A stretch of 64,000 nucleotides of DNA from Apostichopus japonicus. Its lineage: Eukaryota > Echinodermata > Holothuroidea > Aspidochirotida > Stichopodidae. Each line of letters begins with the position of its first letter. Position 1 is the stretch's first letter. This document shows positions 44,701 through 56,100 of the stretch, piece after piece. The notes beneath the pieces are model-generated. The model was not told the origin of the DNA and did not search any database. It saw only the letters and a program-made list of their open reading frames with translations. Both the position numbers and the translations under genes were made by a program. Location of the stretch: contig NC_092564.1 of assembly GCF_037975245.1 (NCBI RefSeq), positions 28,132,984-28,196,983 of the forward strand, given 5' to 3'.

Positions 44701-47083
44701 ACAACTGATACAAAGTATCAGGCAAGGGTTGCTATAGTAAACTCCGCCCAAATTTGTTTTAAATCTTATATAGTTGCTTCTTTCACTTGGTATCATCGGC
44801 GCAGTTAATTAACCGCTTAACCGATTTAAAATAGTTCTTTGTTCCTTTTGATAATCATCAGCCCTAGAGAATTTACAACTCAGTGGACATTGTTTGGTGC
44901 CTGATCCATTAATACACACGCAATGTTCGCAACTAGGTTTAAACTGTTCACAAGTGTTTACCAAGCTAATTATGTAAAACAGAAACCAGAAAGGTCCAAT
45001 AACTACACTAATATTACGATTGTAATGAAATTGTCATAAAACCATAGAGAGTCAACTTTTGGCTACCATATATCTTGATTTTTTGTCTCTTAAATACACA
45101 CACACATTTTACTTTTGAGAAAATAGCTGAAAACAAGCGTTCAAATTTCCCCCCTCCACGAAAACTATCATTCCATCAAGCTTATTTTTCTTTTTTCAAA
45201 TCTACACTATTAGCTTTCACACCACACCAAACCAAAACAAGAGTGAAAGAATAAGAAAAAACACCATGCAAATTGTGCAAAGATTTATAATAAAAAAAGA
45301 AGATATTTCAAGCCTGAAACTTGCAAGCTTGAAAACACAGGAGTAATACCTGCTATTGTTTTTTTGCTGGGTGTTTGAGCGGTCTTTTCCACAGGGATGT
45401 GATCGGCAGGTTTGATGGAACGGCTGGAAGGAGCACCGTTGGAGGCGTTGGATTTCTTGGAAGAACTTCGCGACTGGTTTGGAGTTCCATCACTCCCCTT
45501 GGCTGACGATGCAAAAAACCGACATGTACATTACAAGAAAAATTGCAGGTTTTATTTGGTTTAATTAATCTTGACAAATTTATGAAAGCATGTTTACTTC
45601 GGAATCTGATAAGAACAGAGGGAAGAAATACTGGTACACCCATAATTTTTGTAAACTGTAACAGAAAGATGACTTTTGAATCATCATGAACTTGCCTTGC
45701 ATACTTTTAATGGCAGCTGTAAACTCAAGCTGTGAGAAAGACAGCCTGGGTGTTTATTGCAGTTTTAACGGCAACACAGTTATAAAGGTATTATTATAGT
45801 TAGTGTGTTGTCTAGAAATTGTTTGCATATCGATGCATACAACTGCAATCTTTAGAGCAAGGGTTTCAAAACACAGTTTTCAACCAGGGCCAGAGAAAAA
45901 TAATACTTGGACCAAAGGGCCATACAGAATCAACATTTTGTTACACCTGGATTGAGGTATTAATGTGCAGGGTAGGTCTGCTGCCTGAGGGGTCCTTAAT
46001 TAAGGGTCCAAATAACTGATTGGGTAACAAGCTTCTAAGGTCATTTGTTTTCCTTTTAATTTCATGGTTTCACAGGATGGGTTGAAATATTTTGTTGACT
46101 GGCTTTGGGCCAAACTTGGTTCACAAGCCTCCTTTCTTCGAGAGAGAGCCTCTGAAGGTAACCCACGAATGAGGTCTCAGTGTCATATGTGTACGTCATC
46201 TTCTATTAATAAGTTCTCTTGAAACAGTTTTTGTCAAGTAATTAAGGGTTTGTACCAAATACTGCGAATGGTTTTGCCATTAAACTAATAAAACTGTTCT
46301 AGTTTCAATCTCTGAGATGTGAGAAAATCACTGTGATCTGAACAACGGGAGCTGGAATTAAAATCTTTTTTTAAAGATTCTAAAACACCACCGTGATTCT
46401 AAACAGAGCTTACGGATGCAATTAACTTTGCAGTCCGAAGATAGCATTGATGAAAGTTGACTTGGTAGGTGCTACTGTTCAGATTAATACACGCTATTTC
46501 CCACCTCAGAGTTTTTACCCTTCCAACAGTAACACATATACACCTGCTTTGGATATGTTTCTCACACGTTGGTGCCAGACACAAACTCGTCAACGTTAAT
46601 GAAAATACCACCTTTTGTATTATCGTTCATATTTTGATGGTTTTAAGCTTGCTTTGCCTCTGTGGGGGTGGCAAGAGAGAAAATATCGATAATATTTTGA
46701 AAGAATATTTGCTCCCAATGAAGTATGTTAAGTCATTGAGAGAACAAAATATGACTATTTATAGATCGTGAGCAACGAGGCAAGACTGATATTGCCAAGG
46801 TCTGTTGCAGATGTCCGTCACATTTCGAAACATTTTCTTTCCCGTTGAACGTACTTTCCGCTCAGACCTTTCTTGCATGCTGATTCAATTAAATATGAAG
46901 TGATATACTTCAGAATTACCAACAAGAGAATTCCTCCCTCCCTCCCACCCACCTCCACCCTCCACAAATAAAAAAAAATTGTTTCCAATCATTATAAATT
47001 TATTGTGTGATAATGTTGTGTAAGATAGGTTGGAGGCTGTAATATATCGACAAAAGAAATGGAAGATTAAAAATCGGGGAGGC

Positions 47084-47118
<35 letters not shown>

Positions 47119-50100
47119 CCAGTGTTTTCAAATTAGCTGGAAGTATGGAAGGCTCTGGTCCCTGATAAAACTACAGGTAAAACCATTAGACATTACGGAT
47201 CGTAAACATTAGTTTTCTCCATCGATTGTCATCTACAATGTCTGTAATTTTGGAGACTAAGACTAGTTTTAACCAAAGGTCATCCGTGATCGAAGGAATT
47301 TGAAACCCACTTGAAATGACATTTTCTCAGGTTGATTTTTTAATTGAATTCTGTTCTGGATGTCTCATGTTCTAATTTCATCATCAAGAAAAAATTGCCT
47401 TAAAACTAAGTCAAAAGCGTGGATATACCCATCAGCTCAAGAGGGCAGCATTTTCTTAATATAACCTTTCACATAGAAAGGCTTTGTCTCAACTGTGCTC
47501 GGAACCTATAAAAAGAAACTTTCCATATTTTGCGCTAATTGATTGAGAAAGATGAGGAGTACTTCATATTACCTCTCTCTACACCCCCCTTTCCTCTTTT
47601 TGCTAATCATGTCAGACAATTAACTGATTTCAAAACCACAGAATTAATAACCAAATATGAATAGGTTTTTCCACACACTCATACGACAGAGAGGAAAGCT
47701 AAACTGTGTACGACTATGCAAAGAATGGGAGAATGGCACTAAATATAATTCCCAGTGGATTTCACCTAAAAAAACCCCGACATATCCCTGCATATCCTTT
47801 CACTGTAAATGATATGCAAGGACACATCCCAGTAGGTAAGAAAAAAAAGGAAAACAGATCTCCTAGGATGGACGATGCTAAAGGCTTTTGTCCTCACGGA
47901 ATTGGAGAAGGATTTGAATCCGATGCCTTGGCACAAATTGAACACGTTTTAAAAAGCATCAAAAAGGGAAAATTGCTCTACGGGCGGAGACCTTGAATCG
48001 AGAGACTGTGTGTGCTGTGTGTGTGTGTTTAGGTGGAAAGGGTTCATGTCTGAGATGCTTGTAGCTGCATCCATAGTGATGTTTTCTATTTCTGTCATAA
48101 TGATGGGGAAGGTGAAACAAAGTGTGATTGTAAATATTGTATGGAAATAAACTTAATTCATACTCAGATAATAAGCTAACAATAGAAGAATAATACCTAA
48201 TTCATACTCAGATAATAAGCTAACAATACTGTAGATACATAATACCTAATAAAGGTGTAATTTGTACTGAAGGTATTTTGTCTGGAGCAGATATTATTCA
48301 TAAAAAATTGGGAAATTATTGAGATCAAACATACAGTATGTTTTTTTTTTTAGGTTGGTTATCCATAAAAGCCAATGACATTCACTGTGCTCAGAATAGT
48401 ACTTTCCCAACACAAATTTAATAAATCTGTATGCCCAACAAATATGTATAGTAATTAAGGGGTTCATTCATTACTTCCTTAATCAAGGAAAATCTGTTTG
48501 GGTTAACAAACCAAAGTGAGAAGAAAAAAGTATTGTCAAGATGGCATCCAGTGATATTATTACCAGAAATGGGGAAAGAAAAATTTAATCCAAATTGTTG
48601 CATCTAATGTACGGTAATATTAAACGAACATTCCGTTGACTGGAAGTTGATTGCTTGATAAAAATAACTTTTCTGGATCCATAAACCTGGAAGAATCGAC
48701 GGTTGACCAAGGTGAATGAATCCATGCTTCAAGTATTACTCAAAATACGACTAGTTTATCAAGGTAAGGACGCTCTCTTCAAGTTTCTCAGCGAGAGGTT
48801 AATTAGCGAGTAAAGTGACTGAACTTTATCAGACCCTTTTACATGAACTGGACACTAACTTCCAGCAGACATTTATTGCAACCAGACATTTCTTAAAACT
48901 GGACAAATTACGACCGGAAACATTACGACCGGACACATTATGACCGGACATATTACAAACCAGATACAAAAAATTCCATGAAACTGGTCACTTAATTGTA
49001 TAGAAAGACCAAATTGAAAAACTTCAATATCTGTTACTTTTTGGTGAATAATCTAGCATTCAAATTTTGTGTCGCAGTTTCAAGGGCTCTGAAGCATCTG
49101 TCTTGTAAAATACTACCATTCCTGTGTAAAAACCGCTGTATATCTTTGGACTTGTATGGTAGTTCCCATTTAGCATCATAAGTAGCATTTTGCTATGCTA
49201 TACTGGATAGATAAATATTCCCTGCTTTTAATTAATTCCTCATCTTGGAATGGGACGTGACAAGTCAAACGGATTAAGTAATTACTATGGAATTGTCGTC
49301 AAACAGTAAGGATAAAATAAAATAAACAAGATTGGTAAAATCAACTCAAAATCTGCTTACAAGGAGATATATGATAAGCATAAACCTGGTGTCAAGGGGA
49401 TAAATGCAATCTGTATTCCTTGATGTGTGTTCTGATAGTGCTACTGCACTTGAGGAAGTCACAGCAGATATTCCATAACTATATTTAAATATATATATTT
49501 ATATTTATGTGTGTGTGTGTATGTACCGTAGTATATAAAGTTCAGTGATAGCAGTATAGTGCTCAATACAACTGGTGCAGAGCTATATAGATATATATGT
49601 ATAAACACTATTTCACTGCGTTTCAACTCAAGAGTTTCACGCATACATTGAGATTCAGTTGCCTGATGATTGCCGCAGTGAAAAGAACTCAATGTGTGCC
49701 TGAAACTGAAACTCTGAGTTGCAACGCAATGAAATAGCGTGATTATACATCTATCAATATATATATGTATATATGCATATATACATGTGTATATACATGT
49801 ATATATATACATTTATACAGGTTACTTAATTCAATACAGCAGCTTCACTTCTGCTTCTCCTCCTCCTCTTCCTTTGCCGACTCCTACCCGTATTGGAAAG
49901 CTAATACTGCGACCACTCAATCGCATTAGTAGGACGATGACAGGTTTCCTTTTACTGGAGTATTATTTGTTTGGTAATCCTACACTCCGATCCTTACTCT
50001 GAATCTTCACAACTGTCCGAGTGGAGCCTAGCTGGAAAGAAGAGCAACTCCATTCTACCAATCTGCCATGCCAGCTCAAATATCCCCTCGGGAAGCAGAC

Positions 50101-53100
50101 TACTCCTCCTGCCAGCTACATCATCGGCTGCTCGGTCGTATCCATACGTAGATATCTTGACAAGAACCTGCTGTAACCTGCCTTTATTTGCATTCTCTGC
50201 ATATAAATGTCACTCTTTTCATAACAAACAATATGCCAGCTGATAAAGAATGCGGATCATACCACACTTTATCCCATGTTTTCACACACAAAAAAACATA
50301 GGGAAAAAAAATATCAGATTCGCGAGGGAAACGCTCTGGGTTGAAAGAAAACACTCGTTTTTCTGCTCTGATGTTTCTGTACTGCAGACAGAGTGGATGA
50401 TCTGATCAACAATGAACTTTTAAGTTAAAGATAATTTCAAATTTATCATCAAATTAAAACAAAATATGATATTATTTACAGGCATTACTGCCATGCATCA
50501 GGAGACGTTCTCACGTATCTCACAATCGTTAAGGAAGTAGAATATTCTCTTCAAACATTCTACTCTGTTATGTATCACACCCTTGTTTCCTTTCAAGTTT
50601 TTGTTTTTTTGCTCAAAAGCATTTTCTTTTTGTTAAAACAACAAACCTTCACTCTGCCCCGAGTCCAGTAAGTTGCCATGACTTCCTGTGATTGGTGCAC
50701 AAGCCGTCTTGGTGGTCGCCGCCACGGCTCCAGTCAGGTCTTTAGTTCCCGTCACCGCCAGAGCTCCCGCCCCCGGTGTCTTTTTAACAAACGAGAGGAA
50801 GAGGTGTCTGCAGAGGTCCTCGGGCATGTCCACCTCCAGGTAGGTCTCCATGAAGAGTTTAAAGCCGTCATAGTTAATAGGCTGTGGGAGTGAGATGGTC
50901 AAGGTTAATATCCTGCAAGTTCCCGCTGTGATCGAACGGTTCAATCTCGCTGGGGGCATCGATTAGCAAAATCCAGACAGACTGACAAATCATTGAACAC
51001 ACAAACTCTGCAGCTCATGCATGCACAAGATCAACTAAAGTTGTAATTCATTTTGATTCCATTATTTGCATAATTTTTACACTTTTGAGGTTGAAGGGAG
51101 AGGAAGTGGGCGGGACACAGTGCTTAACCATTATGACAGCTTACCAGGCCCATAGCCAGGATTCTGAGTTGGAGGGGCAAGGACAATATATCGAAGGGTA
51201 CCAACCAATTTTAAGAAGGGGTACAATACCCTCTGGTAACTGTCCTGTAACAGGTGAAGTTACATTATGCTAGAACAGGGAGGGGGCACAGTATTTAATC
51301 TGCACAGGGATATGGGGCCCGACCCCCCGTTCCCCAGCTTGTGCCCTGCTGTGGGCCAGTAGTTTATGAATGTGAAAAAGAGCAAGATTTGATTAGACAC
51401 AGATAAGAATGTAAAATTAAAATGCTGGAATAAAATGTTTTTTTTTTTTTTTGGAGTGACATGAATCTTGACTGTCACGTTTAACATTTAAGCAATTTCT
51501 TGTCAGGAATATGATACCTTCAATATTACCAGTTTGGTCAGCAGCCAAACAAAACAAATTATTCTCTCTCTGTAAAACATTTCATAATTTATACACAAAC
51601 GTCATGTCATATTAAAAAAGCCTATTTTTGGATGGGGCAATTACCAGGGTGTTTTTTTTAATTTTTGTATATTTTTGTATATTTTTTTGGCTCTCCATTC
51701 TCAATTGTTGTATCAAATACAGCTTTTGGTTATATACTGTTGACATTAACTCTAAACTTTATAAAAGGAAAGTCAAGGACCTAAGATACCAAAGCATTGC
51801 AAAAAAATATATTTAATCCACAAAGGGCCTAATTAATGTCCAAAAGTGTACTTTGTCTTTGTACTTTGTCAATTTTGCCACTGTCATTGTTTTTGTTTGT
51901 ACAATTTCACATACTTTACAGTTTTAAGACCAAAATCTCTCATTTGCAATTGAGGTTATATAGTTAAACCTCCAGCAGGGCTATAGCCTACGTAGCATCC
52001 CTTGGGGGGGGGGGGCAGTTGAGGTCATGACCTTGTTTATGAACTTCCCTGATTAAGATAAGGTATGAATTAAAAGCAGGGAACATCATCATAATATTTA
52101 AGGGTAGCATACCATGAAAATGTTTGCCAAAAATTACCTCCCAGGTTGTCAGAATTGTCACCTCCCAGACCTTGTAAGTTGCATCTAAACATTCTTTATG
52201 TTGAGGAACTAATCAAAGGTTGCTGAACACACTGTCTTCGGTCCATGGTTCGCGCTGTTGTATCTATGTTACACACCTTGATGTTCGTAACTTTCAAGAC
52301 TAAAGAGCTTAACCTACAGAACACTGACTTCAGTGTAGTTTATAGGGCAACATCATTTCACTTTAGACTGCTACACTGTTCACTCAGGTTAAATCTTATG
52401 AGCGCTCTACATTTATTGTTATTCTAACTAAACTGTGAAAACCAAAACAAACAAACAGCCATAGCATCTGCAATCTTGCATAGTCATGATGAGTAGTTAA
52501 AATAAACCTTGTTTTCATTTTGAACGCCATTCCTACAATACGTGCCATAAATCGTGAGGTTGCACACTGCTGACTGATGAAATCAAGCGAAAAGATATGA
52601 ACTTTTTTGCCAAAACCAACTGAAATTGCGCATACTGTACCGTCCAAGATTCACATTATCTACATTCATTTAGGAAATCTCAGGGGGACGGCTGCCCCCC
52701 ACAGGCTATGGCCCTGTCTAGGAAACATAAGATTATATCACTCAAAGCAGTGAAATGTGAAAACAGACACTCATAAATTTGATCCCAGGGTTTGTGCTTG
52801 TTTTTTCTTGCTTTCTTCCCTTCATTTGTTTTTACTTCTTCTGTCTCAATGCTTGATCAAAAACAGAAGCTATCTTCTACATTTATGTAAACCTGATTTG
52901 TATTTAAACAGATAAAACCAGAGGCTGGCCTCGAAAGTTAAAGGAAGGCTCGAATTGTTGTAATTCATCTGGAAGTACATGTTTACTTTCTTTAATAATA
53001 CTGTTTGAAAACATTACAAATTTTCGGCTAAATCAAGATAAAAACTTGTAGCTGTCAAGACTGGTCAATGAATTCCACACATATGAGCTTGAGAATGCAT

Positions 53101-56100
53101 TGTTAGTTCACTGTCTCACCTTCACCATCACCCCTCCCTAACCCCCTCCCTAACCCCCTCTCAAACCAATATTAACGAACACACACCATACAGTAGGTTG
53201 CACTGAATGTCATCCTAACCAACAAATTTCCAATTAAATTCATTAAGAACAGATCATGCTTCTCGATCAAATCAACTTGTTTTGTCGTCAAACATTCACC
53301 ATTAATATAATCATGACTTCACACAGACAAATGCAATGTTGCAAATAAAAGAAGAATAATTTCTATGAGTATAATGCAGTGCTAGTCTTCTTTATAGATG
53401 AGCTCCCATTTTATACTTTCACTTTCTACAAACACTGCAGAGAAATCATCTTGAAGGACATTTCTTGAGCCAAAAATGACCAATAGGAGCCTGAGAGAGG
53501 ACTGAGATGATGGTGTTACAGAAACCCATCTTACACTGACTGAGGTCCTCTTCAAGCCTTTCATTGCCTGGTTGGTCCCCGGCAAGGACCCCTCACTCCA
53601 TTTTGTATGCCGTTATACATCCAAATATAAAGTATTTATTTTGAAATGTTACAGTTGCTCAAGCCAAAGATCATGGCCGCTTGTACTTTACGAACCTCTT
53701 GTAATATGTAGAGTGCCTTCCCTGGGGTCACATTTTACCTGCAACACCCTTCTTCTTCTTCTTCTTCTTCTTCTTTTTTTATCATGCACACACGCAAAGA
53801 GCAGCACCAGAAGGGCTGCGTGAAGTTTTCCTTCCGACCACCCACTGACTTTATGTCACCAGACGGAGTTATAATTAAACTAACAGCTTTTCCCCTAATC
53901 AACTCAAAACCACAAACTGGTATCAGTGATGAACTGTACGGTACATTTCCATAGTGGCACTTTAACAGCATTTATGTGAAAAAGGGAAGCAACGCGGAGA
54001 CCAAGAAGAAACCACAGCCGTATTAAAGACATCCCACGTGATGGAGACGGGAAGGCCGGTTACATCCCTGGCAATTATATATCTGACTGAAGACAAACTG
54101 CACGCCTCCAGCATTTACATGCTTTTTAATCTCTTGTTTCCTTAGTAATCTATGGGTTTATATCCCTTGTTATATATGACATGATCAAGACATATATGAC
54201 TTAGTGAGCCAGGCTTGGGTGAAATTTAGGCGACAGATATCAACATGAACCTTGGCATTTACAAATCAGGAACTGTAGTTCTTTCCCTGTTGAACGGACA
54301 GAAGATATTGTGAGTTCTTGCTTCTTCCAAGGGACCACTAAATAGCACGCTATAATTGCTAGAAGTTTTCAAAAAGTACTTTCCTGGAGGTCTTTATTCT
54401 CCAAATTGTTCTCAGACATTCTTAAGTAGCACACAAGATGACTGAATGTCCCAGTGAGGAATATTTTCTCAAAGGTTGTCATAAAAACAGTTTAAGAATT
54501 TTGACCAAAGGTGACCATATTTGAAATTCTAGCATATTTGGGGCCAATACAGCATACCTTTAACATCCAAAATCATTACAAAATAAGCTGTAAACACAAA
54601 GTTAAAAGTGAAAGGTAAACTTTAATACACAAACCAGGAGTTCTAATTCACAGTATATACATTCAAGTGAAATCATAAAATCCTTCAACTATTTTGAATC
54701 TTTTCAAAGTGAACGACTGACAAAACTGTTCAGCACTGCTCTAACCCAAAGAACACTGACATCTTATAAACTTGGATAGGTTTAATACACTTTAATAGGT
54801 TGTACTACGATATATGTGCAGCAACACCATACCTGGAAACAGTGTCCTCCGTAATAACGCAGCAGTTACAGTTAGAGACCAAGAAACTGATTCAAATGAA
54901 GTAACCTTGGACAATACCATTCTCAGCTCGCATCCTCCCCCCCCCCTTCCCCACTCCCTCCCTTCACCTTCAAAATCCTCTACGTTGAAAGAACGGTGCG
55001 TTCTCACAACGCTTCATCAGTGTAACTCAAAAATCGTTCTTATCGATTTACTTTCATTAACCTCTCTCATTGGATTTTCAGACCCCTCGATCAATATCTG
55101 TTTAAAAAGTAGTTTACCAAGGAAAAACAGCAAAATCTCTGCAGAAAGTTGGGAGACTGACCTGTAAAATTAGGTAGCAGGTTATCTGCTTTCATGTGTA
55201 ATTGCACCTGATACAGATAATAATTTACACAGATTCAAACAAGGTAATTTGGGGGGAACACTTGTACTGTAATAGCATGGCGGATAAATTTCATCTTTAA
55301 ATCGGTTACAAAACTACACGAGTATGCTGAATCGGATAATGGCAAATACATACAGATTTGTCGAAGAGGTTCAATGTGTATAAGATGTGTACTCATTATC
55401 TCAATAATTATAAAACCCTTTCACTATATCTTTGTAAATAGAAGGCAGGGGAAGTGAGGGGACAGCTTATTCCCATTCCTAACCTACTAGGAGACAAATG
55501 TATGCTTAAATAAATAGTTTGATTTCCAATGGAAATTAGCTTTGAAGGATATGAGTAATAGTAAGTTGTTGCATTTAGGTTAATAAAATTTGAAGTGAAG
55601 TGAAACTGGGATAGTATGCGTGTATGTGACCCACCAGTGACAAAGGTCAAAGGAGTGCAAGTGCAGCACCCATTGTGAAAACCTTTATCTCTTGGATCTG
55701 TAGGATTTCAGAATAACAAATCCAAGATCATATTTACCATCTGCATCGCAAACTCAGAGATTTGGATTTTAATTGCACTTCTCTCTTACCTGTCTTCTCT
55801 CTACATAAGCACTTATCCATCTACCTGGTCAAATACTTAGTAACATTTAAGCACTGCAGGCAACCCCATTAGACCCTGCACTCCCTCTGCCAAACATCCT
55901 TATCAAATATTGTGATAAAATTATAGACTCAGTTACCAAGTGTTTTGTAATGGCTCAACATGAGAATTGATTCAATTGCCAACAATCAGCCTGTACTCGG
56001 AAGATATGCGTGTGACTACGATTACATGTTTTAGTATCTGGGTAAGAATCATTACAGCCACGGTCCTGAAAACTATGAGCCGTGACAGAAGTTGAATGGC

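Larger units (their letters stand above)
45503..50646. other. 5-kb linker intron
   Basis: Contains a (GA)n run (47088-47117), the nested plus-strand ORF (47733-47996), a short duplication (48154-48183 and 48199-48228), short tandem words of acgaccggacacatta type at 48905-48960, and a foldback element (49606-49741). The rest shows nothing recognisable. Confidence 0.8.

Noticed and set aside
50678-50893. Plus-strand ORF of 71 codons with normal composition
   Set aside because: It is the antisense shadow of the DGK exon at 50647-50881.
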